A program made the position numbers and the translations under genes. Below are positions 6,101-10,706 of a stretch of DNA of 10,706 bases, in pieces. Source of the DNA: Acanthaster planci. Taxonomy: Eukaryota; Echinodermata; Asteroidea; Valvatida; Acanthasteridae. The DNA is taken from positions 433,558-444,263 of the forward strand of contig NW_019091472.1 in assembly GCF_001949145.1 (NCBI RefSeq). The letters run 5' to 3'. The first letter of the stretch is position 1; every line of letters starts with the position of its first letter. The notes beneath the pieces are model-generated. The model was not told the origin of the DNA and did not search any database. It saw only the letters and a list, made by a program, of their open reading frames with translations.

Positions 6101-8567
6101 ACTTTGAAAAGAGGCAACGGGAATGTGGAAGCGCGAGTAGAGCCGCACTGTGTAATTCAAAGCGTACAGAGCATGCAGGGCCACAAACCGAGAATTTGCA
6201 GTTTGGCAGGTGGACTTCGTGGCCAAGCGAGGCTGGAATTCTTGGACTCGGCTTTCGGAAAAAAATTCCTGTCGTCAAGGGGTTAAGAAGCTGGCACATA
6301 CATACCAACCTAAGTAGTATTTTTCGGGGGGGGGAGGATAATTTCATGGTGCCAGCAATTTGTAATGTGTTAGCAAGGAAGTTAATACGGATTGTTTGAC
6401 ATTGAAGGTAATGGCCAAGGCACGGGCAGAGCATAATGCAGGACCTGCAGCACCGGCTGTCTTTTCTGAGTACCAGTTGTGGGAACAGCACTGGGTGCGT
6501 TGTGCACGGGAACTCCACCAATGGGATCTACTGATGGATTATGGGAATGCTAAGGGCCAAACTAATCCCCATCTAGTCCTAGAGAGTGCCTGGAGGGTGC
6601 CCAATTGGAGTGCAATGAAGGAGGCATTAGCTCAGGTAGGTTGTGGTACTTCTCCCTTATGCTGCAGAAATACACTAAGTGTTTATAGTCTGGTATTATG
6701 GTATCATTGTAGATACATTGTAATTTTATTCAGATTGTGCGGAATTGACTGAAGTGTTCTCACTTTTCCTACAGTTGCAACAGAAGGCGAAGATTTCTGA
6801 TTCCCCAGACCATTGTGTTGATGAAATATTCTGCACTTCTTTGCCTTTAAATTTGTTTTCAATCAGAATCGAGTTTGATACTCATAATAGGCCAGAAGTT
6901 TCACTCCTTTAGAGAATTTGAAATCCTGTTTTTTCTTCCCCTTCTCATCCAAGGACACACTCTTGGAGCTATTCATGCGGTCATTGTAGTTTTGTTGTGT
7001 GCATAGCCATTTACTTACATGGAGTGCTCAATTGTTACCTGACTTACAATGTAATGGACTTCTGAGAAATAATCCAAATACCTTCCACCAGTGCAGCGGG
7101 CTCACGTAGTAGCTCAGCCACTCACTCCATGACATAACAAATTACATGTATAGGTTGGCTTGGTCAAGGCTAATTGTACTGCTGCATTTACCATATGTCC
7201 ATCTTTATTGCTGATGATATCTCAGGTAGAGCAGAGTTGTCCTCGTGAGATGAATTGGAAGGTGAACTTGTATCGAGGCTTCATAGCAATCTGCCATCCA
7301 GATGAGAAAAACCTCTCCATGGTAAAATCTTCCTGTGGGATTTCACATTAATAGACCTTTGTGTTTTCATACTGAGCAACCTGAAAATGAATGCAGTGAG
7401 TTACACTACCAGTGAGAACCTGTGTGAGTCATGAAGTCATATGAGTTATGTATTGCTCTTGTGCTTAGATTGAGCGCCTGGTTGAGAGTTCCAGCAGTCA
7501 AGCTATTAAGGAGTGGCGTCGCCTACCACATTACGTGACTCGGGCTCACTCACCGTTGCTACAGGCTGCTCAGCGTATCATAGAACTTCATGAAGCATCT
7601 CAGATACACCAGGGACTACAGCCAGCTAACCTTGGACGCAACCAGAGTCTGCATGATATGAAAGCCATTGTGAAGACATGGAGGTTAGAATAGTATCAAA
7701 TTACACAAATCTATGCTGTTAGTTTAAGCTCAGCAACCGAGGCTCAGGAATTATATCCTGTACAGTCTTCTTGTCAGTCACTTCAAATAGTTTTTGTGTA
7801 CCCGAGAACTGAAAGCTTGATTTTAGTTAAGAGCCAGTCTAAAGGTTTGAATTTATGTTCCAATCTAACTTTAAAGTATTCAGTGTGCGGTCTATGATCT
7901 CAGGCTTTTGCTTCCACCAAACTGCTCCATATGCAGCATTGAACATGGTACTCAAAATATACTTGACAACACCGGACATAAGTTGACTGTTCTGTAACAG
8001 TCATACTACACTATAAGAAGCCTACTTTGGTGTGACCACCTCGTAATGTTTGAGAACTTTGGAGTATAAATTGTACTTTGAAGTAGGCCCTGTTATTTTT
8101 TCATTTTATTCAGATATCGTTACATTGGATGCCCTGATTATTTATTTTATCCAGTTTTAGACATGTATTTAAACTTGTTCCTACAATGGCATGGCTGATG
8201 AATCTGTTAGTGCACCATTTTGCTGAAAGTGATATCAAAATTGGTTTATTGTATCTGGCTGTTGTAATGAAAAGAAGTATAAAGCAATGAAATTATTGAA
8301 ATCTGCTTTGAAAAAAGTCCACCTGTACCTGAAGATAAGAATTGAGGTTTTGGTTAAGTTCTCCATAGGACACTGTATGAAAGGACATGAATATCTCATC
8401 AGCTTTGCCCTATATTTTGGATGAATTTGGTTTTGTGAATCTTTGTCAGGAACCGTCTTCCTATGGTGTCTGATGACCTGACTCACTGGAGTGATATCTT
8501 TATGTGGAGACAGCATCATTACCAAGCTATTGTGAGCGCCTATGACAACTTGAATGCACAGGATATG
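22..8567 (+). CDS. TRRAP: TRRAP (Tra1 homologue), partial: 12 exons covering late HEAT region to early FAT domain
   Basis: Spliced coding region joining 22-124, 471-581, 1003-1179, 1464-1622, 1847-1966, 2643-2786, 3951-4103, 5607-5765, 6408-6635, 7226-7321, 7469-7683 and 8450-8567: 1783 nt, 594 full codons plus one base of a split codon, with no stop. TRRAP is a non-catalytic PIKK-family scaffold in the nucleus that carries activator contacts (MYC, E2F, p53 in vertebrates) and assembles SAGA and NuA4/TIP60 acetyltransferases; these roles are family knowledge. Seen directly: GT-AG boundaries for every intron, frame kept throughout, and collinear motifs matching vertebrate TRRAP as I remember it. 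The first half corresponds to the end of the HEAT solenoid, the second half to TPR-like helices at the start of FAT. Full-length TRRAP is about 3,800 residues, so about 15% is present; the pseudokinase and FATC parts lie downstream of the window. No frameshift or internal stop is seen, so the gene looks intact. Confidence 0.96.
125..470 (+). other. Intron 1 (346 nt)
   Basis: Phase-0 intron with donor GTGAGT and acceptor TGATTTACAG. It is AT-rich. A frame stays open from 342 into exon 2, but the part before 471 does not resemble TRRAP and is intronic read-through. I see no other feature here. Confidence 0.85.
471..581 (+). CDS. TRRAP: TRRAP exon 2 (late HEAT region)
   Basis: 37 codons, phase 0 at both ends: VFNGSIKRRL, FDRLLYITAS, QNWEAMSTHY, WLKQCVQ. 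The words SxKRR, ERLL/DRLLY, SQNWEAM and HxWxKQC match vertebrate TRRAP in order and spacing. The acceptor TTGATTTACAG is good. The donor CAG|GTACCA is weaker than average, but no better GT lies close, and the frame join to the next exon (KQCVQ-LIMAV against KQCIE-LLLAV in vertebrates, from memory) supports it. The frame stays open upstream and downstream of the exon, so exon edges were set by splice sites and homology, not by ORF limits. Confidence 0.93.
582..1002 (+). other. Intron 2 (421 nt)
   Basis: Phase-0 intron. The acceptor is GCTTGGCAG at 1002, chosen over the nearer CTACAG at 966 because only the 1003 start gives the expected LIMAV continuation. If the 966 site were used it would add 12 residues in frame (ISHCCDAMFAWQ). 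It is AT-rich and I see no repeat or gene in it. Confidence 0.8.
1003..1179 (+). CDS. TRRAP: TRRAP exon 3 (end of HEAT block and acidic linker with SUMO-type motif)
   Basis: 59 codons, phase 0 at both ends. The first part, LIMAVSVNG...LPSITSVIGLADS, matches the vertebrate run LLLAV...MLPSITNVINLADS. The second part, KKAFSLAINIKEEPMDID, leads into an acidic linker ending ESHKEE. IKEEP (codons 1132-1146, lysine at 1135-1137) fits the sumoylation consensus hydrophobic-K-x-E, and the vertebrate protein carries VKQEP at the same place as I remember it. The middle piece NGMSMTCTNVHQ is poorly conserved. The donor is GAG|GTAATG. An alternative upstream acceptor at 966 is in frame and could lengthen the exon. 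Confidence 0.92.
1132..1146 (+). other. TRRAP: Sumoylation consensus motif IKEEP in TRRAP linker
   Basis: Five codons reading I-K-E-E-P followed by an acidic stretch (MDIDMESHKEE, then DIEIDIE in the next exon). The form fits the hydrophobic-K-x-E consensus with an acidic tail and an adjacent proline. Modification itself cannot be seen in sequence; the site is predicted only. Confidence 0.5.
1464..1622 (+). CDS. TRRAP: TRRAP exon 4 (acidic linker to helical segment)
   Basis: 53 codons, phase 0 at both ends: DIEIDIELTH, PEGVSSSGGT, ASATNKKSSD, LKQQLQLLIN, KDIKFIESLR, EAK. The opening DIEIDIEL matches VEIDIEL of vertebrate TRRAP. The Ser/Gly/Thr-rich centre looks disordered and is the variable part. 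The closing helix with FIESLREAK matches KFLDTLREVK. The acceptor is TCTATCTGTAG and the donor AAG|GTAAGC is strong. Together with exon 3 this exon makes the charged linker that precedes the last HEAT-type helices before FAT. Its length is a multiple of three, so skipping would leave the frame intact. Confidence 0.92.
1847..1966 (+). CDS. TRRAP: TRRAP exon 5 (helical repeat; donor inside tandem repeat)
   Basis: 40 codons, phase 0 at both ends: AFNFLTALSQ, LCHCDTEMTH, QLWVDLFRRL, WKILNEKQQT. QLCH, then W-x-x-LF-x-RLWKIL, then QQ match the vertebrate piece QLCH...TWVQLFPRLWKILSDRQQ. The acceptor is GTTGACTTCCAG. The donor is ACG|GTAAGT at 1966/1967. The last 14 bases of the exon (from 1953) form the start of an 82-base unit repeated four times, so three more copies of the same donor follow at 2049, 2131 and 2212. 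Using the first donor gives the conserved join QQT-LLAQELSPF. Read-through meets a TAG at 1991-1993. Confidence 0.92.
1953..2279 (+). repeat. Four-copy 82-base tandem repeat spanning the exon 5 donor site
   Basis: Copies lie at 1953-2034, 2035-2116, 2117-2198 and 2199-2279 (the last is one A shorter, 81 bases). Each copy contains the exon end AACAGCAGA(C/T)G, a consensus GTAAGT donor, and about 65 bases of intron ending GCTGTC. Copies differ at only a few positions (for example CAGACG or CAGATG; AGATAGT or AGATACT; CCAAGTGC or CCAAATGC), so the duplication is recent or the copies have been homogenised. The first copy overlaps coding sequence. Open frames across the array on both strands are products of the repeat. 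Confidence 0.95.
1967..2642 (+). other. Intron 5 (676 nt)
   Basis: Phase-0 intron holding three and a fraction copies of the 82-base repeat (to 2279), then about 360 bases of unique sequence with no gene. It ends GTGTGTCAACAG at 2642. A frame open over 2441-2827 crosses exon 6 in the wrong frame and is not coding. Confidence 0.85.
2643..2786 (+). CDS. TRRAP: TRRAP exon 6 (last helical repeats before FAT)
   Basis: 48 codons, phase 0 at both ends: LLAQELSPFL, CSGSHLYQKD, GTPSVINTFV, EAISLCVPPV, MLRPCILK. The runs SPFLCSGSH, then N-x-FVEA-x-S-x-CVPP, then RPC-x-LK match vertebrate TRRAP directly. The acceptor GTGTGTCAACAG has a modest pyrimidine tract; the donor is AAG|GTATGA. The join to the next exon gives ILK-YLGRNHNLW, equivalent to VLK-YLGKTHNLW. 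A longer open frame over this stretch in another frame reads nothing recognisable. This exon is the boundary between the HEAT solenoid and the FAT domain. Confidence 0.94.
2787..3950 (+). other. Intron 6 (1164 nt)
   Basis: Phase-0 intron. 2820-3030 is AT-rich and plain. About 3040-3430 is distinctly more GC-rich (GCGCGCCC, CCAGGGCCCC, CACCGCCCGCG) and may be an old mobile-element insertion, but I find no coding domain or clear ends. 3742-3893 carries a 15-base inverted repeat pair (separate entry). The acceptor is CTGTCTGGTTTCAG. Confidence 0.8.
3742..3893. repeat. 152-base segment with perfect 15-base terminal inverted repeats
   Basis: TGTAGAGTACCAAAG at 3742-3756 is the exact reverse complement of CTTTGGTACTCTACA at 3879-3893, with 122 bases between. 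The interior holds GCGCACGTGC and CATGCACGTG words. No target-site duplication is evident. It could be a short non-autonomous DNA element or a hairpin in the intron, ending 57 bases before exon 7. Confidence 0.6.
3951..4103 (+). CDS. TRRAP: TRRAP exon 7 (start of FAT domain)
   Basis: 51 codons, phase 0 at both ends: YLGRNHNLWH, RSALMLEQSA, IESGFSSQHR, PPRTLNVYDF, YEPDNASTTQ, Q. YLG-x-x-HNLW-x-RS-x-LMLE is a hallmark of TRRAP at the beginning of the FAT domain, the TPR-like helical C-shape that cradles the pseudokinase. The second half (SSQHRPPRTLNVYDFYEPDN) is variable between animals and likely a loop. The acceptor GGTTTCAG is strong; the donor CAG|GTTAGA is less usual but gives the right frame into ETLDSLSEIY. 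Confidence 0.95.
4244..4486. mobile_element. MITE-like non-autonomous element with 18-base inverted ends
   Basis: The left end TGGGCCGAATTTCACGGC (4244-4261) and the reverse complement of the right end (4469-4486), AGGGCCTAATTTCATGGC, agree at 15 of 18 positions. The inside is rich in self-complementary words: GCAGAAAATTCTGC near 4300, GCAGAATTTTTCTGC near 4410, and a central GTGTGCATGCGTAC. GTAAGCAC and AATTCTGCGC words recur on either strand. No transposase is encoded, as expected for a miniature element. I do not see a clean target duplication. I associate such ends with echinoderm genomes from memory; the superfamily is not assigned. Confidence 0.65.
4678..4704. repeat. Perfect 12-base-stem hairpin
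   Basis: TTGATACTAACA, loop TGC, TGTTAGTATCAA: an exact inverted repeat. It is nested inside a second, looser pair, GCCATTTTG (4672-4680) with CCAAAATGGC (4722-4731). It lies deep in intron 7, and its function, if any, is unknown. Confidence 0.75.
5607..5765 (+). CDS. TRRAP: TRRAP exon 8 (FAT domain)
   Basis: 53 codons, phase 0 at both ends: ETLDSLSEIY, ERLQEEDMWA, GLWQKRCKFP, ETATAIAYEQ, QGFYEQAQSA, YEG. LQEEDMWAGLWQKRCK and ETATAIAYEQ are almost invariant in animal TRRAP and give the firmest identification in the window. The segment forms helical hairpins of FAT. The acceptor is CCTACTTTACAG. The donor is GGG|GTGAGC at 5765/5766; the neighbouring reading one base earlier would break the frame into VMAKARAEHN. 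Confidence 0.97.
5766..6407 (+). other. Intron 8 (642 nt)
   Basis: Phase-0 intron. 5766-5990 is AT-rich. About 5990-6290 is GC-richer and open on both strands, with one undetermined base at 6087, and looks like a repeat remnant without a recognisable protein. A run of nine G lies at 6326-6334. The 3' end lacks a clear pyrimidine tract (TTTGACATTGAAG). Confidence 0.8.
6408..6635 (+). CDS. TRRAP: TRRAP exon 9 (FAT domain)
   Basis: 76 codons, phase 0 at both ends; the longest exon here: VMAKARAEHN, AGPAAPAVFS, EYQLWEQHWV, RCARELHQWD, LLMDYGNAKG, QTNPHLVLES, AWRVPNWSAM, KEALAQ. EYQLWE-x-HW, C-x-x-EL-x-QW, NP-x-LVLE-x-AWRV-x-NW-x-AMKEAL match vertebrate TRRAP closely. The acceptor is the poorest in the gene (CATTGAAG at 6407). 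An in-frame alternative AG at 6377 would add ten residues (EVNTDCLTLK) that have no counterpart in vertebrate TRRAP as I remember it, so 6408 is preferred. The donor CAG|GTAGGT is good. Confidence 0.94.
6636..7225 (+). other. Intron 9 (590 nt)
   Basis: Phase-0 intron with donor GTAGGT and acceptor GATGATATCTCAG. It is AT-rich. I see no repeat, RNA gene or open frame of note. Confidence 0.85.
7226..7321 (+). CDS. TRRAP: TRRAP exon 10 (FAT domain)
   Basis: 32 codons, phase 0 at both ends: VEQSCPREMN, WKVNLYRGFI, AICHPDEKNL, SM. It matches the vertebrate segment VEVSCPKEM-x-WKVN-x-YRG-x-x-AICHPEE. The acceptor is ATCTCAG and the donor ATG|GTAAAA is weaker than consensus, but the join SM-IERLVE corresponds to SF-IERLVE in vertebrates. 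It is the shortest exon of the set and encodes one helical hairpin. The frame stays open to 7160 upstream without TRRAP similarity, so that extension is intronic. Confidence 0.94.
7469..7683 (+). CDS. TRRAP: TRRAP exon 11 (FAT domain)
   Basis: 71 codons plus two bases (AG) of a split arginine codon; it starts in phase 0 and ends before a phase-2 intron. It reads IERLVESSSS, QAIKEWRRLP, HYVTRAHSPL, LQAAQRIIEL, HEASQIHQGL, QPANLGRNQS, LHDMKAIVKT, W. AIKEWRRLP, H-x-PLLQAAQ-x-IIEL and GLQP-x-NLGRN-x-SLHDMK are strongly conserved TRRAP words. The acceptor is CTCTTGTGCTTAG and the donor is AG|GTTAGA. Only this intron and the one entering exon 1 are not phase 0. Confidence 0.96.
7684..8449 (+). other. 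Intron 11 (766 nt)
   Basis: Phase-2 intron splitting the arginine of TWR-NRLP. It holds the first copy of a 101-base repeat (7722-7822) and a weak inverted pair GCCTACTT (8020-8027) and AAGTAGGC (8081-8088). The rest is AT-rich. The acceptor is TGTGAATCTTTGTCAG. Confidence 0.85.
7722..7822 (+). repeat. 101-base direct repeat, copy 1
   Basis: It begins GTTTAAGCTCAGCAACCGAG and ends AACTGAAAGCTTGATT. It matches 9155-9255 at 98 of 101 positions without gaps. The flanks differ. Neither copy has terminal inverted repeats or a coding frame of note. Confidence 0.92.
8450..8567 (+). CDS. TRRAP: TRRAP exon 12, last in window (FAT domain)
   Basis: One base completes the arginine begun in exon 11, then 39 codons follow: NRLPMVSDDL, THWSDIFMWR, QHHYQAIVSA, YDNLNAQDM. 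TWRNRLP-x-VSDDL-x-HWS-x-IFMWRQHHYQ is a near-invariant TRRAP signature. Some vertebrate TRRAP sequences, as I remember them, carry about a dozen extra residues after HHYQ; here HHYQ runs straight into AIVSAYDN (compare IVTAYEN). The donor is ATG|GTATGT at 8567/8568, phase 0. The next expected exon (the ASASAI...YGKIAR segment in vertebrates) is not found before the window ends. Confidence 0.95.
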
Positions 8568-9154
8568 GTATGTTAACCGTGGCATTATTTGAATTTCAGA
8601 GAGATTCCTAAACAAATTCAGTAGCAAGTACCATCTCTTGTTGCTTAAACTGAAATTGTTTGTTCTTTATTATTCCTCAATAATACTAGGAGAACCATAA
8701 GTAACAAGTGGCAGTGTTGCTGTGGTGTGGGTTTCTTTTTCTAAACACGTTTACTGAATATAATATGAAACAGTATGAATGAAGCTTGAGAAAGTAGATA
8801 CCTGAGTACTTGAGCTTTGGTTATAGGCAGTCACTCTGTCAGTGTTTCTGCTACTATGCAGATGTACTGCCAAGTACTCAGACCAGCTTGATGTTTTAAA
8901 TGGAGTACATTTGGGACTTAGAAAAGGGCTAGCCTACAAGAATGATAAATTGATTAGTAGCCACCTAATGCCCATAATATACTTCATGGATGGTTAAAAA
9001 TACATCTGGTTGTTGAAGTCGGCCAGAAACAAGTTCAAACATGAAGAACATGGTTAGCTAAATGTGTGTGTTCACTACTTGACTCCAGTGAAGGATGGTT
9101 TGACTACTCTTGTCAACTATGTAAATCTGTATCATTGATTTCAGTAGGCCTTTG

Positions 9155-9255
9155 GTTTAAGCTCAGCAACCGAGACTCAGGAATTTTATCCTGTACAGTC
9201 TTGTTGTCAGTCACTTCAAATAGTTTTTGTGTACCCGAGAACTGAAAGCTTGATT
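9155..9255 (+). repeat. 101-base direct repeat, copy 2
   Basis: Second copy of the 7722-7822 sequence, same orientation, 1433 bases downstream. The three differences are GAGGCTC/GAGACTC, AATTATATCC/AATTTTATCC and CTTCTTG/CTTGTTG. It is followed directly by a TTGATTAG-rich simple stretch that copy 1 lacks. Confidence 0.92.
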
Positions 9256-9333
9256 AGTTGATAGTTTTATTAGTTGATTATAGGTTGATTAGTTGCCTTG
9301 CTAGATTAGTTGATCGAGGTGTTGATCTTTTCC

Positions 9334-9477
9334 ATGGCAGAGTTTGAAACGCTTGATGGTGGCAGACAAATCAGTCTTTTTGCCAGTCCTGGGCATGGGT
9401 GCGCAGTTCTCAGCATGAGCACAACTGTGGAAAAGGCCGATTTTTCTGCCACTGCCAAGCGTCTCAAAGTCTTCCAT
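9334..9477. repeat. Long inverted repeat with 53-base arms and 38-base loop
   Basis: The left arm (9334-9386) starts ATGGCAGAGTTTGAAACGCT. The right arm (9425-9477), read on the other strand, starts ATGGAAGACTTTGAGACGCT. The arms agree at 41 of 53 positions. Each strand has an ATG at the outer end of its arm and stays open across the whole palindrome. It may be a mobile-element remnant or an RNA hairpin; no known family is assigned. Confidence 0.8.
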
Positions 9478-10546
9478 TAATTGAATTTAGACATACATTA
9501 GTGCCTGGCTTATGCTAGTCTATGTGTGATTTATAACTCACTTCGTTCAAAACTTATGTATAAGAAAAGAAACTTTTCAGCAGGGATCAACCAATGATTT
9601 GATCAGACATTGGATGGAGCTGATATTCAGCAATATTGTCAAAACATTGGACAGGCAAAATTTGACCTTCCTTGCCAATATGAGTGCTGATGTTAAATTG
9701 AAGAAAGGAACAAACTCTACACTCAGTTTTGTCAAATACAAATTTCTTATTTTTATTTGAGCATGAATCAAAACTGTGTTTTACTCATTGGTATGATAAA
9801 TGAACATTTACACCCACTTAAAGTATCCCCCAAAATTACCTGCATGCGATCCATACCACAACAACTCAATGCACAGCCCGTGGCCCAAGGCCCCACAATG
9901 GAGCAGTCAGTGTACATGTATACCGTTTCTATTAAATGTCATGAACGGAGCCAGGGAACTACACTGTGTGTGGTGCCACAAGGCGTTGTGTGTCTAACAC
10001 TCTGCATGCTGCTGTTCACGAGCGAGCCGTGTGCACCTCAATTTTGGTGTGAAGACAACGGAGCACTACCAGTATCACGAGAGCAGCAATGTGCAATGTG
10101 ATACATACAGATTATTCTCTCAACTCAGTGACAAGAAAGGCAAAACTAATCCTTCATACTTAGTGGAATTCATATTATTAATGCGTAAACTGACACTCTA
10201 AAGGAGTACACTGTGTTTGTGTCATTGGCAGTATGCCTATATCATGTTGAGGTCTGTCAACACTTGTTGGGGAAATTGTTAATGTCAGTGAAACATTGCA
10301 TCTGATTAGACATCGGCTGATATTCCAATTCACCTAGCGGACAGTGGATAGGCAGTTAAACCAACATCAGTTTATCCCTACTTTTCAGGTTTTTGTAATT
10401 GATTGTGATGTATACAGTCAAAACGTTTTGTGTGTAGTGCCCAGTATCGCACTTCACTTTGGAGATAATGCTTGCGTGATGTCTTGATGCACGGCCAATT
10501 TATGCTGATGCCTGTAATAATGAACCCTGAGTGGATGAAAAGCCAG

Positions 10547-10591
10547 CAAGAGATGTGTAAAAAAAATGGCAAGAGATATGTAAAAAAATGG
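10547..10591 (+). repeat. Two-copy short direct repeat
   Basis: CAAGAGATGTGTAAAAAAAA followed by TGG (10547-10569), then CAAGAGATATGTAAAAAAAT followed by GG (10570-10591): two tandem copies of 23 and 22 bases, directly before the minisatellite. Confidence 0.85.
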
Positions 10592-10593
10592 TA

Positions 10594-10706
10594 GTGAAGA
10601 AAGATTGCAGAACAAGAGTGAAGAAAGATTGTGGATTGCAGAACAAGAGTAGAGAAAGGTTGTGGATTGCAGAACAAGAGTAGAGAAAGGTTGTGGATTG
10701 CAGAAC
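10594..10706 (+). repeat. 31-base minisatellite, cut by window end
   Basis: Units lie at 10594-10617 (24 bases, lacking the central GTGGATT), 10618-10648, 10649-10679 and 10680-10706 (cut off). Each has the form GT(A/G)(A/G)AGAAAG(A/G)TTGTGG then ATTGCAGAACAAGA. The last two are identical over the bases present. Total copy number is unknown. Confidence 0.92.

Larger units (their letters stand above)
8568..10706 (+). other. Intron 12, incomplete (over 2139 nt)
   Basis: Nothing after 8567 resembles the next TRRAP segment, so the window ends within this intron. It carries repeat copy 2 (9155-9255), a TTGATTAGTTGAT-rich stretch (about 9250-9315), a long inverted repeat (9334-9477), and direct and tandem repeats near the end (10547-10706). 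8580-9150 is AT-rich and shows nothing. 9790-10110 is more GC-rich and open in two frames, without a recognisable protein. Confidence 0.8.

Noticed and set aside
6000-6521. Long antisense open frame (173 codons)
   Set aside because: It overlaps TRRAP exon 9 on the opposite strand and crosses a GC-rich repeat-like block and an undetermined base; the protein has no recognisable domain.
8235-8627. Antisense open frame of 130 codons
   Set aside because: It lies across exon 12 on the wrong strand and runs into AT-rich intron on both sides. The + strand reading is a near-invariant TRRAP signature.
9757-10101. 114-codon + strand open frame
   Set aside because: The Cys/Met-rich low-information peptide shows no family resemblance, does not match the next expected TRRAP segment, and a second overlapping frame is open too.
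10378-10677. Antisense 99-codon frame with a repeated hydrophobic peptide
   Set aside because: Its repeats are the translation of the 31-base minisatellite and the A-rich direct repeats.
1-10706. CRISPR array, bacterial operon, or phage/defence system
   Set aside because: The tandem repeats at 1953-2279 and 10594-10706 have no unique spacers. All supported coding sequence is spliced animal TRRAP, so a prokaryotic system is excluded.

Overview
This window is a piece of one animal nuclear gene. Twelve short exons on the + strand, each bounded by AG and GT splice signals and joining in one continuous reading frame, encode 594 residues that I recognise as the C-terminal part of the HEAT-repeat region and the first part of the FAT domain of TRRAP. 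TRRAP is the large catalytically dead PIKK-family scaffold of the SAGA/STAGA and NuA4/TIP60 histone acetyltransferase complexes (yeast Tra1). The identification rests on extended recognisable stretches in collinear order, such as ELTSKLEPAFLAGLRC, QNWEAM, EEDMWAGLWQKRCK, ETATAIAYEQQGF, EWRRLPH, GRNQSLHDMK, SDDLTHW and FMWRQHHYQ. The gene runs off both ends of the window. The start codon, most of the HEAT repeats, the rest of FAT, the pseudokinase domain and FATC all lie outside. The protein is clearly diverged from vertebrate TRRAP.

The organism is probably a marine invertebrate deuterostome, most likely an echinoderm (starfish or sea cucumber type). This is inferred from the level of divergence, the exon-rich structure with 150-1500 base introns, and an intronic inverted-repeat element whose ends (GGGCC.AATTTCA.GGC, with internal GTAAGCAC and AATTCTGC words) look like short non-autonomous elements I associate with echinoderm genomes. 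The species cannot be fixed from the window.

Layout: 22-1622 holds exons 1-4 (end of the HEAT region, then an acidic linker carrying an IKEEP SUMO-type motif). 1847-2786 holds exons 5-6. Exon 5 ends inside an 82-base tandem repeat that has copied its own 5' splice site four times. 3951-8567 holds exons 7-12, the start of the FAT domain. The large introns carry repeat-like material: a perfect 15-base terminal inverted repeat pair (3742-3893), a MITE-like element (4244-4486), a perfect 12-base-stem hairpin (4678-4704), GC-rich patches (about 3040-3430 and 5990-6290, the latter with one undetermined base) and two 98/101-identical copies of a 101-base sequence (7722 and 9155). From 8568 to the end there is no further recognisable exon. 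That stretch contains a 53-base-arm inverted repeat (9334-9477) and a 31-base minisatellite running off the end.

I see no second gene, no RNA gene, no bacterial-type operon and no convincing undescribed multi-gene system. The most notable points are the splice-site-duplicating tandem repeat, the run of phase-0 symmetric exons, the sumoylation-type motif in the linker before FAT, and the long intronic inverted repeat that is open on both strands.
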